A stretch of DNA of 64,000 nucleotides, from positions 23,886,455 through 23,950,454 of the forward strand of contig CAIIXF020000002.1 of assembly GCA_903813345.2 (NCBI GenBank), in the 5' to 3' direction. The notes under the pieces are model-generated. The model made no database searches. It saw only the letters and a program-made list of their open reading frames with translations, and was not told the origin of the DNA. This DNA comes from Owenia fusiformis. Its lineage: Eukaryota > Annelida > Polychaeta > Sabellida > Oweniidae. Shown here piece after piece: positions 14,699-26,300 of this stretch; positions within the stretch are counted from its first letter, which is position 1, and every line of letters begins with the position of its first letter. The position numbers were made by a program, and so were the translations under genes.

Positions 14699-15224
14699 AT
14701 GTACTGAAATATAGAAATAAGATAGGCCTTCAGAAAACATAAAAAAGTCGTTCCTTTGATTTCCTTTATCGGATTTTATTTTCTTGTTGATTCATACTGT
14801 CTATTCTACTGTACACCCCGCCTATATAGTAGCTATACAATTACAACCCCTTTCGGCTTGTTTCCACCTGCATTAAAGGGGCTTGAAGCAAGACTATATT
14901 ACTGCCCCGATTAGTTTTTAAGTTTTTCATTTTGCATAAAATTTTGTCCAATATTTCGTAAATTGTGCAGCAGAGCAACAAAAAATACATATTGAATACC
15001 ATTTCTAGGCTTGGTCATTGATACCTTCAAATTCTGTATTTGTGTAAACCTTATTATTCCATAATAACATGTAAACAGGTAATAGAAATGATATTCAAAA
15101 AATCACCCCCTTCAATATATATTTTTATAGGTTTTCAGGTTTATTTTTCACGTTTTCAACATTTTGCGTAAACAGGACATTGACTTTTTTCAAACAATCT
15201 AGCTTACTGTTACTCATTACGTAT

Positions 15225-15345
15225 GTCAATTTTAAGAAAATCGCGCCGCTACGTTTGAAAATAATTCAAATTATGTCATTATTCCCATTGAGCTCTATTA
15301 TAAAAATGGAATTTTCATCCTCAAAATTAATATTTAAAATTTCTA
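15225..15345 (+). repeat. Dispersed repeat B (inverted partner at about 56530-56690)
   Basis: The segment contains GTCAATTTTAAGAAAATCGC followed by GCCGCTACGTTTGAAAATAA. The reverse complement of 56530-56690 is clearly similar, down to 'TTCTACGTG' at the inner end. The element type is unknown. No gene is seen in the wider stretch 14700-15880; the 71-codon ORF at 15544 has no recognised features. Confidence 0.6.
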
Positions 15346-15884
15346 CGTGAAGTAGAAGTTACTTTAGCATATCTTTAAGAACAATGGGAAGTAAAATCTT
15401 CATGGGATGAAATATTGATAAAATCGTCAATAACTATGCTAAAATGATCAGAATGCGTCGTCGAATAATAGATGTCATATTTTAGTCACTGGTTACATTT
15501 TCCGACCTTTTACAAAATTGAACATTTTTAAAATAATTGAAATATGAAAAAACTGCTGGGCCTGCCTTTGCTCGAGAGAAGCGAGAGAAGTTTTCCTCAT
15601 CTAGCGCCGAAATTCACTGATTTAAAATTGATCAGCGGTCGGTGTACGGCCGTCGTACGACCAATGACTGGAGTACAATACTCCAAAAGTATGCCATGCA
15701 ACTGGCAAAAGCTTAAAATGCGTAAGCATAGAATTATAGAATCAGATCTATGGGGATGACAAAATTACAATCAACATGTACAATTGACCTACCAATCTAT
15801 TCCTTACAATCTCAAATACAATTATCCAAAAAGGTTCACGAAATGTTATGAATTTGTGAAGTTATAATGGATTCAAAGTGCAAA

Positions 15885-16130
15885 AAAGGGTGAAAACTGA
15901 AAAATATTTAAATTCTCCCAAAAAATAAGAATGGTAACCATTCTTATAGAAAAATAATAGATTATTGTAAAAATCTTTAGTTTTCCTGAAATAAAGTGTG
16001 CATTTTTGGGATTTTTAGAAAATAGACATGAACAAATGACATAAGCCAGAACTATTCTAAATTTGAAACATTTTTTTATCAGGCGCTGCTCGGTGGATCT
16101 GATTCTTTAGTTTCTCTTTCTTTGAATACA
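15885..16130 (+). repeat. Dispersed repeat C (inverted partner at about 58040-58300)
   Basis: Landmarks are AGAATGGTAACCATTC, TTTAGTTTTCCTGAAA, AAAATAGACATGAA, 'GACATAAGCCAGAA' and 'AGATCTAGC'-like ends, all found in reverse order and complement near 58.1-58.2 kb. No terminal repeats were defined; it is probably an old transposon family. Confidence 0.65.
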
Positions 16131-16359
16131 TGACTCTTTTTCGGAGTATTGGGTTCTATAGTTATTGGGTTTCGGAGTTATTGGGAACGGAGAAATGGCT
16201 AACGACTATCGTTCTAATAGGTCTCAAATAGAGGAGTCACATTCACAATCGTATTTATAAGATTCTAAGGGGCCCTCTGTACCACCAACAAGTATGATAC
16301 AATTTCAGCTTCTCGAATATTTCTAATATAACAAGACCACAGTGAAGTTGAAACGTGCA

Positions 16360-16565
16360 ATGACTGACAGGATATATTGACCTCAAGTGGGCCAATCAGA
16401 TCGCTAGAAATGTCAACATTGTTGAATATTTTTCCATATCATGTCAACCTTGTCAGTTTACTGTAATAATGTCTTTCCTTTACAACGAAATCGAATACAA
16501 CAGTTATGAGACGACGTATACAACTGTTCCTACAAAGCAAACGAGACATTTTACACAAGAAAGTG
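16360..16565 (+). pseudogene. Relic exon 4 of a lost CAP gene copy
   Basis: The 78 bases 16481-16558 translate YNEIEYNSYETTYTTVPTKQ then TRHFTQ, clearly related to exon 4 of both CAP genes. Upstream intron sequence ('GTGGGCCAATCAGATCGCTAGA') is also conserved with 11848-11870. The acceptor is damaged (the AAGG before TACAAC is lost) and the donor GTAAGT has become GAAAGT. The conserved Gly before His is Arg. It sits between the two intact genes, so a third duplicate once existed here. Confidence 0.85.
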
Positions 16566-16669
16566 AGGAATTGCAGACCGGTCATTGTGGGATCCACAGC
16601 CTTTACTATCCTTTTGGAATAGTTCAAAAGTGTTAGGTAAAGAGGGGCTCTGATAAATCAGAATGCAGA

Positions 16670-16848
16670 CCGGTGTAAAAGGGTAGGAGGTCCTATCAAA
16701 TTATGGTCCTACTTTCCATTGATTTATATGGTGACCTACAAGTAAGTACAACTCTTTCCCTTATTATTGTATCCACAATCAGGGTCAGTAAGGGCCTTTG
16801 AGAAAGGGGACTATAATCCCCAGGGGACCATAATTTCTTTTACACCGG
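16670..16848. mobile_element. MITE, family A copy 2 (TIR CCGGTGTAAA)
   Basis: It starts CCGGTGTAAAAGGGTAGGAG and ends CTTTTACACCGG. It is about 179 bp with no coding capacity and nearly full-length compared with 39847-40019. Confidence 0.85.
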
Positions 16849-16902
16849 AGTGACTCATCTGTGATTAACGGCCAACTTCCATGCTGCTCCGGCGTATTTT
16901 CT

Positions 16903-17274
16903 CACCCCATGCAGTCAGATCGCCTAAAATTACATTCTTATGATGCGAGACTCGAAATTCACCAGGAAACTAGAAACGTCTTGATCGTTTGAATATTGAT
17001 GGTAGTGATTGAAATTACGATGTAAAGATAAAAAAGCAAGGAAATATTTGTAGATTTCTTTGAAAAACTAAGAAATATACATCACCTATCAAATTTTTCA
17101 AAACAGAAAAAAACATGTATAAATAGTAAAGCCTGCAGGTCCTCTCATTCACCATTTATTAAGCAGTAAAAAACTAAATTGCTCCATTGGTGACAACTTA
17201 TTTCAAGTTTCCTAGTGAATGTCGAGTCTTGCATCAAAGGACTGTAATTTGAGGCGATCTGTCTGCATGGGGTG
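16903..17274. mobile_element. Inverted-repeat element with about 70-bp arms
   Basis: The left arm begins CACCCCATGCAGTCAGATCG and the right arm ends CGATCTGTCTGCATGGGGTG. Inside, 'GAGACTCGAAATTCACCAGGAAACT' pairs imperfectly with the stretch before 17240. The centre is AT-rich. No ORF is present. Confidence 0.8.
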
Positions 17275-17304
17275 TTTCTGGCCCTTTATTTTCTGCTACT
17301 TTTT

Positions 17305-17672
17305 TATAATTTAAAATGTATACAATTCAACACAATCGTTTGGAAATATTAGAAACAATATATTTTGAATGACCTCCATGCCAATAACAATAACTTAAAT
17401 ATTGTGTAAGCAACGCTCCATACAACTTCACCTGCGCAAACCTCTGTTCGAGCCTTATTGCAAAGACATGGCTTTGTTAAATATTATTTATACCATCATG
17501 ATAAACCATGACATCTCATTTCTTCTCAGCCCTGACCATGTTCAGGTGGAACAGAAAGGTGTTATGAGTATCAGAATGTACGGGTTTCCAATAAATCGCT
17601 TGTACCTTCTGCTGCATCTGCGTTACGTATTATTTTGGCTAGACACTATTTCACTATCGCATTTCAATCACA
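17305..17672 (+). repeat. Duplicated upstream block of CAP gene 2
   Basis: Homologous to 6250-6545 in the same orientation, with the same relation to the CAP gene downstream. Between this block and the gene 2 promoter a LINE fragment (18318-19353) has inserted. The stretch 17673-18317 shows nothing recognisable. Confidence 0.7.
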
Positions 17673-18317
17673 TAATTGACGGTTGGAAAATGTTATATTC
17701 ACATGGACGCGGGTAGACTTACCTAGAAAAATTCGTGCTCTGCTTGAGAATCTGTAAACGTAATTCATAGAAAGTTTAAAGTCTGGTCAAGAGCATTCAC
17801 ACAAAATTAAACATGAAATGTTGCACCCTAAGTGACATCATCGTGATGTTATTTAGGGTGTATACATTTTCTGAAATAAATTCACAATTTTTTTAGCAAA
17901 AAGAACTTCAAAAAACACTTATTGAAAGGAGCACGTAGGTTATCGCAAACAATTTCAAACGATTATAACTTGAATTATGAATATTTTCTGATCATGAACA
18001 TGGGTGTATCTTTTAGATCCATTCATTATCTTCAAGAAAAGTATATATAATGATAATTTAGTTTATCAGACCTAAGTGATATTGAAGGGGCAATGGACCA
18101 ATCAACATAGTTTTTCAAAAATGTTGACCTAAGTTTCACCAAAAATGCAACCTTTTATTATATTGTTGAATGCATAATTAGAATGTGCTTTGAGTTGAGA
18201 CATGTTCGATTTTCTAAAAGGAAAAGTTGATTGCTCCTGGGACTTTAAAGATACTGAATTTATAGGTCATGATCATTATAGGTATGGTAACAACAACTGA
18301 TTTATGAATTCGTATTT

Positions 18318-19353
18318 AGACATGACTAATACCAGTTCTGCTCTATGGTGCTGCAATATGGGGTTTAACTAAATCGGCCAGAAACGCATCTACTATCGTA
18401 CAGAACAAGGCGTGCCAATTCTTCCTAGGAGTAGGGCAACACGCTCCCAATACGGCAACCCAAGGCGATATGTGCTGGGCATCAATGACCACCAAAATCA
18501 GAGTTGAAATGACGCGATTCTGGTTCCGACTTAAGAATCTGCGTGACACCAGAGTGACGAAGAAAATACATCAATGGGCGCTTCACGAACGAGGTTCATG
18601 GGAAACTAAGATCCAAGACATGTTAAAAGACTGCAACTCCGATGATTTATTTACAGCCGGACCAGTGCGTGGGGTCAGACGTAAACTCGAGCTTGTCAAA
18701 CAACGGCTTGTGGAAATCGACAATGATCTCTGGTTCAAGGAACTCTGGAACGATCGGCGCAACCCAGTGAATGGCAACAAATTGCGGACTTACAGGATCC
18801 ATAAGCGCCGTGCTTGAGAGCCAGAGAGTTATGTTACTTTGACACTAAGCAAACAACAAAGAAGTAACATAGCCCGGATACGATCAGGGACACTTCCATT
18901 AAAAATAGAAACAGGGAGATACAGTGCCACTCCCCTTGCGGACAGGACTTGTTCATGTTCAAATGAGTCTATTGAAGACGAGCAACACTTTCTAATTGAC
19001 TGTCCCTTACATGAAACATTACGTTTTAACCTTTTTCAAAGAGCCAGAGATATAATTCCTGACTTTGATAACCTTCCATCATTAGGGAAATACAGTAATA
19101 TAATGTGCACCCCTTCATTGCAACGCATACTAGCAAAGACAATTGGTATTATGATGTCTAATAGACTTTTAATTTAAAACTATTCAGTGTTGTTATAAAA
19201 TGTAAAAAGTCTCTCATAAGCCGGTGCCGGCTGGGCTGTGTTTTTATTCAATTTTAGTGCAAACATGTAATATGTTTATGTATTTATTGTATTTGATATA
19301 TTTACAGCGTGAGACTCTAATAAATATTTAACTAAACTAAACTAAACTAATAT
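18318..19353 (+). mobile_element. 5'-truncated non-LTR retrotransposon, C-terminal RT region and 3' tail
   Basis: The frame reads LIPVLLYGAAIWGLTKSA (the usual region after the RT thumb), then ALHERGSWETKI and a C-terminal zinc-knuckle-like part CSCSNESIEDEQHFLIDC. One in-frame TGA at about 18815-18817 breaks the ORF; the same frame continues to 19177. The 3' end is a GC-rich hairpin (AAGCCGGTGCCGGCT), an AATAAA and a short tail of about four AACTA repeats. The 5' truncation is typical of target-primed reverse transcription. It separates the upstream block of CAP gene 2 from its promoter. Confidence 0.85.
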
Positions 19354-20100
19354 CAGTGTGAAATTGTTGCTTCGGATATTATCCTGACAATTGTAAGTTT
19401 TCTTTAACCTGAGACTATACTTACATACCTAAAATTCTACTTTCTCCTAAAAAATTTCTAAAATATATACATGTATATATAAAGTTATCATCAAGTAAGA
19501 AATATCTGTTACGCAGTAAACACGATACAAATATTATGTCGTATTCCGCAACGAATATGGCATATTCACTTGCAGTGTATGACAGATGATAGACAAAAGT
19601 TTATAAATTATTATCACGATTACTGAATCAACAGGTCAGTACATTATATTGAATGTATCAACTACTACGATTGAATAACATACACCAGTGGTACCTGTAT
19701 TGTTTGATGTTGTTTTATGTATGTGTTACACGCAAATACACACTTCAAGGGAAACGCAAAATTACGCAAAATAAACGAACCTACGTTCGAAGAGCTTGTG
19801 AGTGACTTTTTGAACCGAATTAACAGTTGACAAAGACTAGATAAAAACCTACAGAATCACGAGTATTTTGTATTGTTGTATTGGCAATCACGATTCACAC
19901 ATTTCTGATACTTTCAGAAGTATTATTCAGCAATATTACACGTAATGAACTTAAAAAATCCAGGCCGGATTCATATATTAGTACTCGAAGCGCGAACAAT
20001 ATTGGTAATCCAGGGTATCAAATCGAGACTTTCTGTATCGCGTTTTCACCTGCGGTATATGGCATATTCCAATATTAACGTTTTTGGCCCACCCTGCAAA

Positions 20101-20109
20101 TATATAAAG
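20101..20109 (+). promoter_or_regulatory. TATA box of CAP gene 2
   Basis: TATATAAAG is in the same context as copy 1 (GGCCCACCCTGCAAA before it, CCATTTGATCATTCATTCGA after it). The first-exon donor aligned with copy 1 is GCGAGC here rather than GTGAGC. Either a GC-AG intron is used or the donor shifts to GTATGT at about 20196. Confidence 0.75.
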
Positions 20110-20391
20110 GGCATCGGTAACCATTTGATCATTCATTCGATAGAAAGCAGACTTCTCTTATCCTACACGGGATTTTACAGAAAGGCGAGCAGTGGGTATG
20201 TAAATGAATATTTCTATTACTTGAATTTTACATTTTGCATAATTCGATAATTAAGAAATGAGCATAAAATTATGGCAAAACAACTTCTGCCATGACTCGC
20301 GAAATGCAGATAAAATATCAAAATAATATCTATAATCCTTTTTTATTTCCAGTTGAATATAACGGAGGTCCCTTTTAATTGGTGACACATA

Positions 20392-23300
20392 ATGGAAATT
20401 GTTAACTGGAAGTGTGTTTTCCTTATGGTCACGACATTGGTGTACATCGTCTCTGCAGATTACAAAGTCGTGTACAAAAAGAAAAAGGTAACACCAATAG
20501 ACTAGATGCGAGTAGAAATAATCTTGATTTACGTCATTAAATACTCAAAATTCTGTCAAAGTGATGTCATATTTGAAATCTACATGTAAAGTACATCTAG
20601 AAATATGGTTTCGAAAATTGTTTATCAAGTTTGACTTTCTTTGTTGAAAATGTGACTTCTAGTTCGGGGAGATTCCCCATAGACCCCATGATATAAAATC
20701 ACAAAAAGTGAAATATCTTTTTTGTATTGGACAGATAACATTTTCTTTTACTGGACATATTTCAATCTGCATAACCATTAGATACAAAAGGGTGATATGA
20801 AAATTGAACCATTAAAACAGATGAAAATTTATTGAAAGGGAACTTTCTAGTTATACCCGCCATGCTATCTGACCCGAAAGAGCCACCTGGTGGTGAACCT
20901 GGTAACTGCCTACTCGCATCTGAAGCAAACATGAAAAAATTAGAAATCATTTAATGAATTTAAATTTTCGGAGTACTTTACCAATGGATCCGAAACAAAT
21001 AAAAAAAAGTTCAAGAAGTTTTTTCTTGCAAATGACCGATTAAATATTACTGTCTTTTCAAATATAACTTGGGAAAGCATACATATAATATGGTTATCTG
21101 CCACAGCAATACACTATACACAGAAAAACAATAAATGAAGTAACAATAAAGTATATGCTACATTCAGTCTAGTCTCTCTGAAAAAAAAAGATATTGAAAA
21201 ATGATAATCTGAAATAGTTCAATGAATAGAATGAACTAATTCATGATATCATGAGCTTGCCCGGTGTTACCATGACTAAGGCACTCTCGCTTTGAATATA
21301 AAGACAACGCTCTTAAGATACAAATATACCACTGTGTTTTATCAATGATTCGGGGACACCCATTAATTATAGCTTAAAACTACTAAAAACACAATCAACT
21401 GTCAAATGTTTCACAACACAATCTGGTATAACCCAATAATAGATCAACACCATCAACCAATTCAACAACAAACAAAAACAAACTCTTGTTAAATCAACAA
21501 CACAACACAGTTATGCACAACCCGACATCTCACCTGATTGGACACAACACAACCTTTCCAACAACCAGTATAACACAATTACCATCTAGCACAACCAATA
21601 ATACACAACCTAATTGTGACTACAATATACCCAACCAGATCCATTTTGGATTCCACAACACAACCGGGCACAACCAATAGAACACAACCAAATTGTGATG
21701 CAAATATACCCAAATCAACTCCCTCCAACGATAGACAACATTAAGCACAAAACATAATCGGGCACCAACCAATACCTCACCCGGTTGTGCACAACCTGCC
21801 ACTCGATCAGCGTGACACGAGGACAACATTACATAACACAACCTACTGCCAAATTAACATAGTACAATATACCTTGGTCCAATACCTAACTAACATAATA
21901 CAACCAGGCACATTCAGAGAAACAACCACCAAAACACAACTGACTGTCAAATTAACACAACACAATTAGAAAAACTAAAACAATCCATTGTTGAATTAAC
22001 ACAACATCGTAAGTCAGACAAACAGATTTTTAAATCAGGAAAATGCATTTAATTTACCTATAAAAACTTCATTCTTGTGCCACTGACACATATAGATAGT
22101 AGAAAGATGTTTACGTATTCTCATATACAGTAGTTCTTTGTAGCAACACCTTGGTGGTGTTTTTGTATTATTGATAAAATACAGAACGGTGTCCTAAAAG
22201 CTAATAACGATAACTGATTATTTGTCGGAAGGTTGGTCATCTTGTTACAAACGATATTCAACAAAAGTAACGTGTCTTCCATTATACGATAATATTTGAA
22301 TCATCTATATTTGTTTTAGTGCGATATTGAAGCGAATGCTCCTGTTCCAAGGGGTTGTTTGAAGAGAGAAGGAGAAAAGGTCGGTAAACTCGAGGGAGGT
22401 AAAATGATTCTTTATGGCATCTGCCAGGAAGGAACAAAACCCGAATGTGGCAAAATGGTTGCCAAAAAGAAACAAACCAAATGGAGATCTCCTAAGAAAT
22501 CTTCCAAGAAACAGAAATCTTTCGCCCAGAAATATCTTCCATATCAAGCAACAAAACCTAAATCTAGCAAAATGGTTGTCATAAAGAAACAAACCAGAGT
22601 AGTGAGATCTTCCAAAAAATTTCCGAAGAAATCTCCGAGGAAATCTCCAAGGAAATTTCCAAAGAAATCTCCAAAGAATCAGAAATCTTTCAGTCTGGAA
22701 TATAGTATATGCTACTGCAGGAGTTATACGACTACAGAAAACCCAACTCAACAACCAACCACATCCCCAACTAACCTGCCAACTGAGCCGCCAACGGCTA
22801 CCCCAACTAACCTGCCAACTGAGCCGCCAACCGCATCCCCAACTGAGCCGCCAACTGAGCCACCAATTGAGTCATCAGCTGAGTCGCCAACTGAGCCACC
22901 AATTGAGTCATCAGCTGAGTCGCCAACTGAGCCACCAATTGAGTCATCAGCTGAATCGCCAACTGAGCCACCAATTGAGTCATCAGCTGAGTCGCCAACT
23001 GAGCCACCAATTGATTCATCGGCTGAGTCGCCATCTGAGCCACCAATTGAGTCATCGGCTGATTCACCAACTGAGCCACCAACCGAGACCCCAACTGAGC
23101 TGCCAACTGATCTGCCAACTGATCCACCAACCAAGCCCTCAACTGAGCCACCAACCGAGCTCCCAAACGAGCCACCAACCGAGCCCCCAACTGAGCCACC
23201 AACCGAGCCCCCAACCGAGCTCCCAAACGAGCCACCAACCGAGCCCCCAACTGAGCCACCAACCGAGCCCCCAAACGAGCCACCAACCGAGCCCCCAACT

Positions 23301-26300
23301 GAGCCACCAACCGAGCCCCCAACCGAGCCCCCAACTGAGTCCCCAACTGAGCCTTCAACCGAGCCCCCAACCGAGCCACCAACTGAGCCACCAACCGAGC
23401 CGTCAACTGAGCCACCAACCGAGACCCCAACTGAGTCCCCAACTGAGCCTCCAACCGAGCCCCCAACCGAGCCACCAACTGAGCCACCAACCGAGACGTC
23501 AACTGAGCCACCAACCGAGACCCCAACTGAGCCATCAGATTTCAATATGCAATGTACTAGCAAGCATAATGAGGTCCGTGACCTCCACCTAAGTACCGAC
23601 CCACTGAGTTATAACTCTGCATTGGCTGCAACTGCACAAGCTTGGTCAGATGACTTAGCTGCGAGACATGCTTTCGAGCACAGTCATGGATCGAACACCG
23701 CATTTAGGTATCCGAATTCCGGGGAGAATCTGTACAAGTCGACAACTACCTCTACACCTCCAACTTTGGAAGAAGAATGTGTAATTGCTATTCAAAAATG
23801 GTACGATATTATTTTAAGCTCGGTGGGGAAAGTCGCGTGTAGCAAATTATTTCTGTCTCCTATCTTATTTAATGCGAAGTATCAGGAAAAGTGACAAAAC
23901 CGTCAAATAATTGACAAAATAGGTCAGAACCATCTTCTCTGTCAACCGGGCACATCCAAAATTAGCTTTAACAAACCCAATTGCTATTCATTAGAAATAG
24001 TAGCGATAATATCTGCTAACGCTAATAATCGGTGAGAGTGATATTATATCTATTATCCAAATTATCACTTTTATCGCTATTATATGCTTATTTGCTAATT
24101 CCTTTAGTTCCTCGTTACTTAAGATTTGCCCTTCTTATCCCTGTCATCGTGGTTGTTTTGTTATCCCTGTGATTACATCGTTATGCAATATTTAATGTTG
24201 ATCAGTATTTTTCGTATGAAAAATATTAGATGTTGTTAAAGGATTGGTATCGATATGGTGAACTGGATTCAACAATGTTTTTCTCTTAAACCAATTATTG
24301 AAAACATTCTGTAAAAAACACGGTCCTTTATGTTATGTTGATTGGTTGACAACAATTTAATGCGAAAATGATTCATATACATGTATATTTTATGTAATTG
24401 TTTTTGTTAACATTTTTTTGTTTTTAAATGCAATTGTTTTTTGTTCCTTTTAACCAATTCTTCAGAATTAAATAAAATATCTTTCCGAAGTTTGTTGGAA
24501 CAAAACTGCATATACAACATTTTCTCAGACCTCTCAATATTTTAGTTATACAAAGGAAATTTTGGTTGATTTCAGAAAAAGTATTCAAAAAATAAAAACA
24601 AAAACTCCAAAAATAGATAAAAATTAAGATAAAACTTTTATTTCATTAACAGGATACTTTTTTTTAAATCAACCAAACTTTCCTTTGTACAATTACAATA
24701 TTGAGAGACCTATCGTTGTGTTTATGTAATTTTGTTCCAATGAGGTTCGGATAGATGTTTCATTTCATTCCGAACGTATGATACCAAGAACAAAAGAAGT
24801 GTCTGATGTGTTTCCTAAAACAATATAGAGAAAAGTATGTAATATTTATTTCAAATTATATCGTTATTATTCAAAAGATGACCATTAAATTGACAATGTG
24901 TAAAATTTTCAGAATTGTTTGATGACTGGTTTAAGAGAAACGTGTTTTAAAAAAGTTCACCATATCGATACCCATCCTTTTAGTCCATTTCTTACTTCCC
25001 CAATATCAGACTGCATTTCTATTGGAAGTCATTTTTCTTTCGCTAGAATTGTCACCATTAATTATTTCTCCACATCATGCACATACGACCTTTAATTATG
25101 TGTTTTCCTTTTTAAGGTACGACGAAATCGAGTACTACAGTTATCAGACGACGAAAACAACGGATCCTTCAAAGCAAACGGGACATTTCACACAAGTAAG
25201 TGAGGACTTGCAGACTATATTGGCAAAACGACGACTAGTCACCCGGGACTTATCATGAATATGAATATTTATTTCAATCCGGATATTTTATACAATTAAC
25301 ATTTGCTATTAGTGCTATTGACCGATGGATAGACATAGAAATATTTCAAACAGAATTTTAAAACGTGTAAGAATGTTCATTGACAAACATTGGTGATAGG
25401 TCCAACTTCTACAGAATATTTTCTGTAGTGTTTGGCTATAAACTAATCCCAAACGGTTAGAAACTGACAAATTCGAAATCAATCGTTATCATGGATATTG
25501 AAAAGTGTATTGTGTTATTTGATGGTCACAGGATCTTTTATGTAATTTGAAGAACGTGGTCTTATTTTCTTTATATTTCTTTTAAATATTTTTACTGTAA
25601 TTTTTATTGTTGGATCCCGATGTTTGTTTGGCCCTAATAGGGTATCAGTACAAATAAATCCTATTTACCTATTATATATATGATTCTGAAGCTTCGAGCT
25701 TTGTTGTTTAAATAGCTCTGTGGGTTCTTCATAAAATAATATGGATTGGTCTTGTAATGTAAAAAAGACAAGATTAACACAGAATTAATATACTCATAAA
25801 ACTATACTTTATTCCAAGTAAAAGACTAAACATGCACAATTACACTCTTCAGTATAAAATAAAACTGTTCAAAGATAAAGAAAGAATGAAAATGAGATTA
25901 ATAAGATGAAAATAAATGATGTGTGATGTTCCCCCCGATCTAACTCTCTACTGAATGAAGCCCAAAATTTCTCTTAAATACCCCCAAGTTATAGGAAATG
26001 AAAGGCAAACCCTACAAAACCTATAAGAAACCCATTTAAAGATGGCAGCACAATACGGTGAATCAACATGAAAAATGCTATACAACCCCCACCCAAATAA
26101 AATGACAATTCTCCTGACATTGTACGTACTAAAAAACTGAAAATATGCAAAATCTAAATAAATGTATATGATATATTAACAATGTCCTATATGAATGTTT
26201 ACTAACACAGTGCCGCATACATAGTTCGTGTATAATCCATAATTATAAAATTGTTCATAATAATATCCTTTAAATTGCTGCATACCTGGTTCGTAAAATG

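Noticed and set aside
22748-23592. Long ORFs in other frames over the CAP gene 2 stalk (GSVG, AQLGSRLV and HQLSRQLS repeats)
   Set aside because: Same cause: periodic codons without stops. The true frame is fixed by the flanking signal, cysteine and CAP domains.
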